Below are positions 25,144 through 36,667 of a DNA stretch of 64,000 nucleotides, piece after piece (the stretch's first letter is position 1; each line of letters opens with the position of its first letter). Below the pieces are notes generated by a model. It had not been told where the DNA came from and searched no databases. It saw only the letters and a program-made list of their open reading frames with translations. The stretch spans positions 94,814 to 158,813 of the forward strand of contig JAPYMA010000078.1 in assembly GCA_035041965.1 (NCBI GenBank), written 5' to 3'. The stretch comes from Anisakis pegreffii (lineage: Eukaryota > Nematoda > Chromadorea > Rhabditida > Anisakidae). The position numbers and the translations under genes are program-made.

Positions 25144-27956
25144 CTGAAAAACGGATTATAGGAATTTTCTGAGAAGAAACATTCCTGGAAAAGATTACCA
25201 GAATGAATATACTATAGCGCATCAAAGAGCAAACAAATGGTGGATGGAAACGGCATGAGATGCTTGTTGATGAGTGCATCCGCAGAACTTGAATGAACGG
25301 CTGTAATAAACGAGTAAGAATAATGTTTATTATAAGAACTTTGATAGCAATAGAGATAATAATAGTGTCAGTGCTAATGACATGATAATGATAATAACAA
25401 TAATACTTCAGCAAAAAAGCGAACACAAATGGAATGATTGAAATGAAAAGCACAAAGGGACGCGTAACAGAAGGTTTGAGGTAGTGACGAATTGAACTGA
25501 GGGAGTACGTAATGACATGTTGAAGCAAGCGAGTGGTGTGTGACGATTAAATGTGAAAGATAATTAATTTATCGAATGACTATAATAAATTATGCGATTG
25601 AAATGTAATTCGAGAATTTCATCGATGACTGGTCATTAACGATGATCGCTTTTGACGTTTCAGTACATCTGGACGTATGTATGGCTGGATGGATTACGAG
25701 GAGTTTAGTGACTGGTCATTTATATGACAGGAATGTACACAAGATCGAGGGTTGAAATAGCATATAAGACGCTGATTCACGAATCGCGATAAGTAATATT
25801 GATAGATGAGTAATATTCACCTTTCATATACTCAATCATCTCGCACGCGCTAACGGATATTGCGCATTACGCTTCCTGAAAACTATTTTGTTTTGTATCC
25901 CCTACCAACGAAATTGTCCACGAGCACTGAATTGCACGGAGTTTACAAAGATTTTCACTGGTGCTAGATGAGATATCGTTAATCAGGGAGTTAAGAATTC
26001 CTCTTTAAAACCGACAAAAAAGGTCGATTGAGCGGATGGATTAAACTGGCTAAGAAGTGAAATTCGAAATGAATTTTTGTTTTCAAATCAGATTACTCGT
26101 CAAAGAAACGACAATGAAAAAGCAATCGTTCCAAACGAAAGCAAGGAGAAGTTTCTTATCAAAATGAAATGAAATAAAAGAACGTTAATGCTGAAGTCGC
26201 AAACAATTGTCAAAAAGCTAACAATTTTTTGCTCTGCTCAAAGGAATCGTACAAATATTTGTAAGATGTACGGTGGGAATCGCATCGCATCTTCATCAGA
26301 TATTGAGGAAGACGAATAAAAGCAACTTTTGAGCAGTTTCTTATCGCGTTCAGCTTGAACGGCAGAGAACGAACAGCGTAATTATTGGTGTTGATGTTGT
26401 TGTGGGACGAGAAAATTTATTTATTGCATTGCCGGATGGGAGAATGTCGATCGGCTGTTGTTCAATTGCAATTCTACATTGTTTGATAGTGATGCGAGTG
26501 AAACGTAAAGAGCATTTATGGAAAAAATCAGATGAGATTTGACACTTTGCGGATTTAAAACAAGAGTTTTGTGTTGAATTGCGTTGAGTTGAGAGTTGAA
26601 AATTATTTGCAAACAAATTTATCATTTGGATAGTGGACGGATCAACGTTTAAATGGGTAATTGATGACGATTGATTGATGTGTGATGAAAGCGAGTGAAA
26701 GGAAAGGAAAGATCACACAGACAGCACTAATCGAGTTACGTTGTTCGTCTTCAGTGCGAATCATCCCGACCTCAACAACTCACGTTTAAAAGATGATAAA
26801 CAAAGCAGTTTCAGTGAAGCAAACAAACGAACAAACACAAAAGCCTAAAGGCAAAAAGATCTCAGTTATCTCAAACGAACATCGCACAGATACGAACCCT
26901 CCTAAAAGACCTCTCGTCCAACAGCTCTAGATATCGCTCAGCACTGTTACAATAGGCACATTTGAACAGAACTCTTACCGTTGCATCCTTTACGAAATCC
27001 ATCCCTTTATCGTACTTCTGAATCCTTCTTCTCAAAAAAACGCTGGGTATTCATCACCTCAACAAAGCGTCAGCAACCTCAGTGATCTTTAAAAGAATTA
27101 TCGACCGGTTACAGTCTCGTCACCAGTTCAATTCGCTTTTCGTTCATGCTCTCACTCTCAACAGCATTCTGTACGTGCTATTGTCAGCCACGTAATCCTC
27201 ATCATTCAATGAAACTGTTCCATAAATTCACAAATGACCGAATGACTAAATTCATAATTATTTATTCATTTATCGAAGCATTTCTTATTTATCAGAATTG
27301 CCAATTGTAACGTACTTGTCAATCGATTAGGCACTTCATTAAGTCACCGAGCTGCTTGCTCTACAAAGCAGTAAACGATTGCTGGTTAGTAGTTTATTGT
27401 ATAAATGGTTCGATGAGTGAGGGATAAATCATTAAAGAATTCTCTTCTGTTGAAGATGTCAGAGCCAAAACACTTAACGGTAAGCACTAAGCACACAACT
27501 ATTAGCATTGTCAACCATCAGGCCAGATCAGCTAATAAATGAATATCTTAGCTGGTTTCACTATTCTTCTTATCTTGCATTCCAATAACTTATTCCTTCT
27601 TACTCTATTCTGATCTGATATTATCTAGTTGTCTGGGAAATCTTCATTAGAACTCTTCGTCGAGATATGCTATCCATCTTTAGGAATGCGGACAAAAGCA
27701 ACTTCAAGCGTTCTGTCTTCAAAGTTGTCGCTTTGTCAAATTACATAAAGATACACCGTTCTAAACTTCATCGAACGACCAAACTGATCACCTATCGTAT
27801 ACTCATTTTGAATCACCAAAACGTCCATCGCCCTCAGATCAAATGCATCTGTTTCTGACTCAACTTTCCTATTCACTGATATTTTCCAACTAGTAACTGA
27901 AATTTTGATCTCACACAATCTCTGTCCGTTGTGGTCGGTTATTGATTGAACGATGG

Positions 27957-28137
27957 CTAAAGTTGAGGCGAAATAGTCCCGAGGGCGGGTTGCTTGGGGT
28001 TGATGGGAGAGTACCAGGGGCCCTCGATTTCATTTTTGGTCAACTTGACCAAGATCCTTGCCGCTTTCATTTTAATGAACATCTTCGGCGATTTCTCATC
28101 TCTGCCAAGCATACTTATCGTTAGCAAAGTCCTAGGG
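27957..28137. repeat. GC-rich island, unknown element
   Basis: A block that is much more GC-rich than its surroundings, with runs such as CCCGAGGGCGGGTTGC and CAGGGGCCCTCG and the palindrome TTGGTCAACTTGACCAA. It carries no convincing coding frame. It resembles the GC-rich repeat DNA at 60.5-61 kb and 62-64 kb in composition only. Confidence 0.35.
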
Positions 28138-29496
28138 GATTAAGTTGAGAAAGCATCACTCGTTTTCTCGCTTGTTGAACGACAATGAGCCGTATAAACG
28201 TTTTGCACGTCGATGGCAACAGAAGGATATTTCGTAAGGCATAGAATGAGGAGTAATTCAATATTTATAAATAAATTGAGATGGATAGTGCGTTCGTTGT
28301 ATTCCTTACTAATTATAATAATGAAGATGATTAGTGAAATCCTGTTTGAACATATGGGTCTTTGCGAGAGACCTTCTTGAACACTTGCTATGAATAACGT
28401 AAACAAAACTTATAGAAATAATTAAGAAAGGGTGCAGTGGTACGAACAAAACGTAATAAGTGCAGTACGGAAACACAAAGATGCAGGTTTATGATGCTTC
28501 ATTAATCCTAGATAAACAGCATTTCGTCATCAATAATAACTGAACAAAGAGTGACCAATTCAAAGTTGATTTGTCAAATTGACCGAATTCTTAGAATATG
28601 TCCTCTTAAAATTTGATGAGAGATTCTGGTTGATTGAATTCATCAAGTTCCTATCCGCTAATCAGCTCGAAATCCGGAATCGTGATGCATAAACCTAATC
28701 AAAAAGAAAACTGCATTTTTGTACGGTCACACAAGGTTTGAAGCCAAAATGCTCACAAAATAGCAGTTATTGCTGACTAATTATGATCTGACTAAGTACA
28801 ATTTATCGAAGCAGCCTTCATTTTATGAAGAAACATGATACAGAAGGTGTGTATTTAAGATATTCGGATGAATTTGGCATGAATAAATAGTGATGTCAAC
28901 AAATCAGTTAGAAGCGTATAACGAAGTAAATAAGCAAATAAATTCTTTGAGCATTTACAGAATGCTGTATCTATCAAATTACAACCTCAGTGGCATTGTC
29001 TACCGTTATTGTACTACTGCACTGTAATGTGAACTGCCGATATGCGATGGGATGAATATAGGATTGGATAGATGTATTGATGATATGTAGATGTGCTGAG
29101 TGACAAGGCTGGATGGATGGATCTCTCGGTGAATATCCTTTTTGATACACTTCAAAATACCATCATTTTGATTGCTAGTCATTAATTATTGTTATGACTG
29201 TTCTCGTCATTATCGATACCAATTAAAGCATTTATAAGTTTCATGTAAACTCTTTCAAATAAGGCTATGCAGCATTACAATCAACTGTTTATCTAAATCT
29301 CCCGAAATAAGGACTCAACCAAACGAGAATGATAACGGACGCATCCCAGATGAATGAAGCAACATGTTTTATAAAGCCGATCGATAGTTGTGTTACTGAG
29401 TTGAACAACCCAATTAAATGACAGTCAATAAATAAAAGGTCTATGAGTGATCAACAAAACCGATAATGATTGTTTGCTTGACAAATAACTTGTTCA

Positions 29497-29982
29497 TTGA
29501 GATACAACAACTCCATCACGAGTTCAAGCAAACTCAATAACATCGCAGAAGTGGTACAGTCAGCAGTAGGAGTCTGCGTATCGCAAAGGATCTGCACTAT
29601 CGAGTCGATATATTATGTTATAATGATGTTGCCAGATTGCAAATTCTGTTATTGTCGTTTCATGGATCATCTGCTCTGTCTCAAAAGTATTTCTTGCCAA
29701 ACACATTCGATTAATGTTTCTTGTTCAGCTTACTTGTCTTCATTCTTCCAACTGAACAATCAAGTTACAATGACACGGTCCATCAATACTGAACCAACAA
29801 CAAAGGATATTTGTTCATCTTATGTTTTAATACGTGCGATTTCTGAAGAGTGCACTCCACACAGCATTTATTATTTCTTCACTTTAGATTGCGATTTTCT
29901 CCGTTATATTTTCAAAAAGATCATTCATTCGGAATTTTCCGCACGATTATTGGGAGCTTCTTATTTGTTAAGCTTGGGTTAA
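29497..29982 (+). CDS. Uncertain ORF, 161 codons, Cys-rich
   Basis: Uninterrupted frame from ATG to TAA in DNA where stops are frequent. It contains a dozen cysteines (for example CKFCYC and LCLKSISC). No signal peptide, no family resemblance and no splice neighbours are visible. It may be chance or a fragment. Confidence 0.2.
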   Translation: MRYNNSITSSSKLNNIAEVVQSAVGVCVSQRICTIESIYYVIMMLPDCKFCYCRFMDHLLCLKSISCQTHSINVSCSAYLSSFFQLNNQVTMTRSINTEPTTKDICSSYVLIRAISEECTPHSIYYFFTLDCDFLRYIFKKIIHSEFSARLLGASYLLSLG

Positions 29983-31032
29983 TCGGAAGTAACTGTGGAA
30001 TATGGTACTGGGGATTCAAAAAAGTCGAGAGAAATTATTTGAAATTCGACTCGATGGATGAATCTGGACCATAAATGATCAAGAAACGGAAGATTCATTA
30101 GTAGACATCGTCGTAAATTCACGTAGAATCTTTGCATTAAAGGTCACCATAAAAATGTAGAAATTGCTGTAAGTTGACATGAGCATGGCAATACACCTCA
30201 GCACATTTTAGTGAGTCGTAAAGATGCTTCATAAAAAATGCAAATCTTCGCTGCTATTCACGTATGTTTACATATGTTTACGTCACTTATTTTACTATAC
30301 TTTACTTTTTATCTAGTTACTCAATTGCGACATACATTGACGCTTCGAAATAAATCCTCGACTTAATGTCATTCAAAATAATATATTTCGGCATCATACA
30401 ATCATTTTCTTAGGGTTGGAGATATCATGAGGTGGCGATTTTGCAGTTAAGATGCTCAGTAAGAGGATCGGCTTATTCACCAGCCTCAAATAGCGTCTTT
30501 CCCCTGCTGAGTTTCACCATTCCATTCGAATCTACTGAATTTTTTTAATAATCATGACTAAATTGTTTCGTAAGTGTCAGTTTCATCATTCAGCAACATT
30601 CAAATCCAACTCATCATGTATGTAATGTAAAGACGTTGCATTCTGCTCGAATATATGAAAAATAAGTCTGTTCTGCAATTATTGCATTTTCGAAAATACC
30701 GAACCTCTGCTATAAAATGATATACAACTTTCTTCCTAATTTTTCTCTCAGATGCGAGAGAATTTCAGTTAGTCTAATAAATAGCAATTGTGACTGTTGA
30801 ACATCATTATTGATCACACCAAGCGATATTCTCTCGTATCTTAACAGTCAGCGTCAAAGTTTAATGCAGATTTATACGGTACTCAGTCTCGACTACGAGA
30901 TGGTATACATTATGGTTATGAATTTTTGCTGTCGGATGGGTAACAGTTCCAATTACTTTTTTACTTTTGCATTAAATCGAAATTTCGAACATGTCTTCAT
31001 TGCTGCTCACTCTGTACATTATGTTTCATTCT

Positions 31033-31325
31033 TGTTGTGTTGCCGAGTGGTGACAATGGAAAAACAGTTATTATTTATTGGGCTTAAAACACAACAATAA
31101 CAATGGGGGTGAAGTACACACACAACACAGGGTAAACACTGTAGACAATACACGGCCGATGCACGCAAGACGAAACAGAACAATGAACACTCATGGTATG
31201 ATTGAGAAGACCTTATATAGTTACAATCAACCAATCAGAATTCGACACGAGAATGATAGGCGCGAAAACGATCTAGCACATAATGATCGACGCAAGATCA
31301 ATAATCAGTGGTTACCACCACAACA
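31033..31325 (-). mobile_element. Solo LTR of a retrotransposon with 5-bp target duplication
   Basis: A 293-bp block bounded by TGTTGTG and CACAACA inverted ends and by identical ATTCT duplications at 31028-31032 and 31326-31330. Read on the minus strand it has LTR order: a CCAAT box (31231-31235), a TATA box TATATAAGG (around 31211-31220) and a poly(A) signal AATAAA (31074-31079). No internal region is present between the duplications, so this is a solo LTR left by recombination. Family (BEL/Pao or Gypsy) cannot be decided from the LTR alone. The open frame at 31078-31392 is an artefact of it. Confidence 0.88.
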
Positions 31326-31637
31326 ATTCTCCTGGATCTGCGCTACAAACAAAAGGATGCATGAAAAGCACGGATTCGTTCCCGTTAAATAGTTAAGAAA
31401 GTCACCCTCAAATAAAAACGTGAGTTCCGTTGCTTGGCGAATTGTCATTCCGTTCTTACTTGGCGAACTGTCAGCCTACCATTGAATCGCACAGTAGCAC
31501 TTATCTTGAAGGCAGTTATCCGTCACTTCCTAGACTAACTGTCCAAGACGTCAAGTAATGTTGTCAGAATTTTGCACTTTGATTAAAAAGCACTAATGAT
31601 CCGTATGAAATCAATTGTGATGAATACTGATTTGTAG

Positions 31638-34600
31638 ATGGCTTCATTATTCGAAGACAATCAAAAAGGTGATATGGAAGTGCCCGAGGACGATTCAGAT
31701 CGGTTAACGTTCACTCCTCTGTAAGCTTTTACGCTGACACAGTCAGGTTTTAATTCGTACTGCTTTCATTAATTATTGTTACCGTTCTGTTAAAATTGAT
31801 TCAGTTACCCTCATTCTGATGAAATCTCACTGACTGTTACATTTGAATTCGTCAATTTTATTTGTTTTTTGCAATTTTAGGGGATCTGGTCAAGAAGTGG
31901 GACGTTCTTGTCATTATTTAACATTCAAAGGCAAAAAAATCCTGGTATCACCAAACAGTTTTATACACCTTTCTGCATTCTTCAAATTTTCGATGGATGA
32001 TATTTTTGGTTTCGCCAAATATTTTCAGAATTTTTTCATTTTGAAATCCTCTTGCCTCATCACCATATTAGCATGCACATACTAAAAAACAGGTAACTGA
32101 TGATTATGATTGCATGAATCATAATCAGACATTGCATGAACGATAATCATCAGTTACCTGTTTTCTAAAAAGGAAATGATTTTGAATCTTTCACTGTTTA
32201 TTACATGTAAGTAATGACAGGATGAAATTTAGTTGGATTGCGGGATTCATCCGGGCATGAGTGGAGTTGATGCACTTCCTTTTGTTGACTTCGTAGATTG
32301 TGAAGAGCTTGATCTTTTATTGGTATGCATTGGTTTGTTTATTTTTACAACCTTTGTTTCATTTATTTTTAAGAATGATGTTTTAGAAGGAACTATTGCA
32401 GAAATTAATTATGAATATTTCTCTTCATTTAGATTCATTCAAACGGAATCCAAAATATAATTTAGGTAACGCATTTTCATTTGGATCATTGCGGTGCAGT
32501 ACCATGGCTTCTGGAGAAGACAGCATTCCGTGGTCGTTGTTTCATGACTCATGCCACGAAGGCTATATATCGTATGCTTATTGGCGATTACCTCAAGGTT
32601 ATTTTTTATCTTAGAGATTTCTGGAAGATAGCGTTGGACTCGTTTTTCTTTCATGAACCATCTATCAGGACAATGAAATGCAACTGCTACGCATTTTAGT
32701 TCTTGCTCATTGGTTCTCACCCATTCGAACTCTTCTCCAAAGTTTTGTAAATGTTGAGTATTGAAAATTCATACTTCAAACTCATCCACACGGTTTAACT
32801 GATTGTGATTAGTCAATCAAGTGATCAGAAATTAGGAAATAAATTGATTCATTCGCTTGAATTATAGGTATCAAAATATGGTGGTGGAAGTGATAATCGA
32901 CTGTTGTACTCAGAAGAGGATCTGGAGAAAACAATGGAAAAAATTGAGGTTAGTGGCGTTATTGATGATAGGTGGTGGTTTTGGGAATGAGTTACAAATA
33001 GTAGATTAACAACCACGCGGTCATATTCATTGTGGACTCGAGATGTCAGTTTTGCAGGTGATCGATTTTCATGAGCAAAAGGAAGTGAATGGGATCAAGT
33101 TTTGGTGTTACGTGGCAGGCCATGTGCTTGGCGCATGTATGTTCATGATTGAAATTGCTGGAATTCGTGTTCTGTACACAGGAGATTTTTCACGTCTCGA
33201 AGATCGACATTTATGTGCTGCAGAATTGCCGACGGTCTCACCAGATGTTCTGATTTCTGTTAGTTTCTGTGTTTGTTCATTGTCTTTCATCGGCCTTCAT
33301 TCATCAACATCTCATATGAATAATGGCTAGAGCGAACAGTTTGCGTTGTTGGGATATTTTATATCGGATAATACGGGGATTAGACTTTCATTGAAGGTCT
33401 TCCAAAATGTTGTTTCATCCTTCAGGAATCGACATATGGAACACAAGTGCATGAAGGTCGTGAGGAACGTGAAAAGCGGTACTGCTTACTGATTTGACTT
33501 GTATGTTTAGTATTGAGTACCGTGGGAGAATGAAGAAATCAACTTCACACTTGCAAGGTTATAAATGTTGTGATGGAAGTGGTATGGAATAAATTCAGGT
33601 TTACGAGTACAGTGCACGAAATTGTTGCTCGTGGTGGTCGGTGCTTGATACCAGCGTTCGCACTTGGACGTGCACAAGAGTTGTTACTGATTCTGGATGA
33701 ATACTGGGAAGCACATCCTGAACTGCAAGATATCCCAGTCTATTGTTAGACCTCTTTGTTGTTTGTAGGCTTGAAAATGCTAATTAGGGAATATTGGCTA
33801 ATATGATCTGTTCGTTCTCAACTAAGTTTTTTCCTAGCGGGTTGTTAAATTTTTGTAGTGGATTTTTGATGGAGATTTGATTGCAGACGCAAGTTCGTTG
33901 GCTAAGAAATGTATGGCTGTATATCAGACGTTCGTAAGTGGCATGAACAGTCGTATCCAGAAGCAAATTGCCCTCAATAATCCATTCGTCTTCAAGCATG
34001 TCTCAAATCTGAAAGTTGGTCCTTATACTTCCTTTCACGCAACAATTGTAAAACAATTCTCATTGTATTGATTGGTCCATCATTAAGCTTTGAACACAGT
34101 TTTGAACAGAACTTGATTTGCAATGGTATGTAACATCAGTTACTATGTCCAGTACTCCCTATCTCAACAGTGAGGAATGGATGAAGGTGGCGGCGCGTTA
34201 GTAATATTATCGAACTTTCGTAGAGTATCGAGCATTTCGAAGATGTGGGTCCATGTGTGGTGCTGGCATCACCGGGAATGTTACAAAATGGTCTTAGTCG
34301 CGAACTGTTCGAGAATTGGTGCACTGATTCAAAGAACGGTTGTATTATTGCTGGTTATTGTGTTGAGGGTACTCTTGCCAAGGTTTGCTACCAGTTATCA
34401 TTTTTACTATTTTTTTCGCTAGCATTCATAGTTTTAGTACAATCATTTTGAAGAGTTTCTGTGAGTTTTGTTGTGAAAGAGGGAAAAATTTATTTGATGG
34501 AATCTCATCATAAGAGGTATATATTTCGTGTACAATTCTCATTTGATCAGTAGATAAAAGAGCACTTTTGTTTTAGCACATTTTATCAGAACCAGAAGAA

Positions 34601-36667
34601 ATTATTACAATGAATGGTCAAAAATTGGCAATGCGATTGCAGGTTATTATTCTTATCACAGCACATTTGTTCACTACGATTGCCTTGTTGTATAATTGTT
34701 CTTTGATTCTTTCATATACAAAACATCTTTCAAAATATTCCTGTTCCAGTCAACGACTGCCTTACTTTATTGGGAAGCTCTTTCCACATTCCATGAATAA
34801 CTAAGTATCATGTTGTCCTCGATTAAGTAAGTGTACATGTTCTTGGTACGCTTATTTCGTACCTGCGATTATTTCATCCCGCTTTGATTATGGCTTTCAT
34901 CCAGGCATATTGTTTGCTTTTCGCATTTAGGTGGCGTACATAAGCTTTTCGGCGCATACGGATTACGCACAAACATCGAATTTTGTTCGAAGTTTACATT
35001 CGCCACATCTGATATTGGTTCACGGTGAAATTAACGAAATGAATCGGTTAAAAGCGGCAATCGTACGACAGTACGAAGATGATGCTGATCACCATATTGA
35101 GGTGATTCTTGATTCATTTCGAGATTCGCTGCTTTCCATCAAAACACTTTTCTATTTATGTACACATTTTCTTCTTGTATGGAATGTGGGTAAAGATTCA
35201 CTGAACGATGGAATTTTAGGTTCATAACCCACGAAATACCGAATCGATTGAGTTGCATTTCCGTGGTGAAAAAACTGCCAAGGTTATTTTGGTGTTGCTT
35301 TTGTTATTTTATTTAAAATGTGTGATGAGTTGACATAAAATCATTGTTGCTTGTTTTGAAGTTGAATTTGACTGGTGACTTGTTTTTTCAACTGAACCTA
35401 GTTGAGTTGCTTTAATTTTTTAAAATGTCATTGTTATTATTTTATTATTATTATTATTATTATCATTAGTATTAGTATTAGTGTTAGCATTAGCAGTATA
35501 ATTTATTACGATTATTAGCAGGATTGTTCTATGAGTGTTTGTATGAGTATGTGCAGATAAAACAGGAATGAATTAATTGGATAATTTCAATATTTATAGG
35601 TGGTTGGAAAAATGGCGATAAATGCACCGAAGGATGGTGAATTGTTGAGCGGTGTTTTGGTGAGACGAAATTTCAATTATCATTTGATGAAAGCGGATGA
35701 TCTGAGTGGTTTGTTTTTGATTTGTTTCCATGCAGCTGTCATTCTTGTTTATAGTGTTCAGTTGTTATTGACGGTGACAATTTTCAGCTTATACGGATCT
35801 TTCAAATAGCGTTCTGACCCAAAAGGAAAGTGTTCATTATAGTGGAACTATGTCACTGTTGCTACATAATCTACAGCAAATTTGTGGTGATGTAGAGTTT
35901 ATCGAATTGGATATGAAAGATGGTACGCAACCATCTCATCTCATCCAGATGTTCAGTGTTCGTTGATTAGATTCATTCCTTCGAAAGTATTGACAATTAC
36001 ACTCGTGGTTACAATGTTGTGATACGAGTCGTTGCATTTGTCGCATCATCACGGAACAATCACTTCTAATGCTGTTCCAGTTTTTTCTTTTAATAGTCAT
36101 TTCATTAATAAAGATGCGATGATATGCATGAAACAATCGTAATTTTAAGGGTCATGTCCGGGTGAATATGTATTATGCACAGCAAGTAGCCGTTATCGAA
36201 TGGACTTGTAATCCAGTGAACGACATGTTTGCTGATGCTACTTTAGCAGCGATTTTACATGCGCATACGAATCCGATTCCTGATAAACGTGAGTAATCTT
36301 CAAAGTTATCGAGGCTGAGTGAGAAGGCATCCGGTAATTATATTTGATATTTGTTGAAGAACTGAACAAATGGAACAGTGAAATCGATCTGATGGGATCA
36401 ATTCGTAAGACTTTGTTTGAAGTATGTGGTGATGAAGCAGTGGTTCATATCGTTAATGGTTCAATCCAGATTGAAGTGGACGGGAAACAGGCATCGATTG
36501 ATATTGAAACTATGGCGATAACGTGTAGTGATCAGTTGCTGTATCACCTCCTCTCATCGATCACTCAAAAAATAATTTATGCACTAACACCGGTTTGCAG
36601 TGCTAACACCAGCACTAGTAATCACAGTAGTGGTAATATTAATGTAAAGAATGAAGTTTCAAAATGA
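31638..36667 (+). CDS. cpsf-3: CPSF-73, cleavage and polyadenylation endonuclease (CPSF3)
   Basis: Metallo-beta-lactamase/beta-CASP nuclease that cuts pre-mRNA 3' ends in the nucleus. Exons: 31638-31720, 31881-31944, 32233-32322, 32466-32597, 32868-32948, 33058-33258, 33426-33478, 33599-33744, 33887-34014, 34224-34382, 34577-34642, 34931-35101, 35220-35282, 35600-35708, 35788-35957 (or 35922), 36150-36288 and 36360-36667, about 720 residues against 684 in human. Zinc ligands: HFHLDH, AGHVLGA, YTGDFS, SAHTDY and LVHGE. The beta-CASP segment [22 protein letters not shown] is nearly identical to human. The C-terminal domain ends YALTPV plus a Ser/Asn-rich tail. A TTGTAG acceptor directly precedes the ATG, fitting trans-splicing. 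The exon 15/16 junction is ambiguous (see findings). Confidence 0.97.
32086..32164. repeat. Inverted repeat / hairpin in CPSF-73 intron 2
   Basis: Perfect 22-bp arms (32086-32107 and 32143-32164, AAAACAGGTAACTGATGATT outward) around a 35-base centre. The centre contains a second perfect palindrome (GATTATGATT/AATCATAATC). It is the size of a pre-miRNA but could equally be a small foldback element. Confidence 0.75.
35432..35504. repeat. (TTA)n microsatellite in CPSF-73 intron
   Basis: TTA/ATT trinucleotide run grading into ATTAGT units, in the intron after exon 35220-35282. Confidence 0.9.

Larger units (their letters stand above)
25144..31027. other. Largely empty region; two open frames of unknown meaning
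   Basis: Holds a GC-rich island (27957-28137), a 161-codon plus-strand frame (29497-29982, listed separately) and a 148-codon hydrophobic minus-strand frame at 25082-25528 that overlaps a proposed exon in the same frame. No recognised family, splice chain or repeat otherwise. Confidence 0.4.

Noticed and set aside
25082..25528. 148-codon hydrophobic minus-strand frame
   Set aside because: Phe/Ile/Ser/Tyr-rich content typical of AT-rich chance translation; only its end coincides with a plausible short exon.
31078..31392. 104-codon plus-strand frame
   Set aside because: Lies almost wholly inside the solo LTR on its antisense strand.
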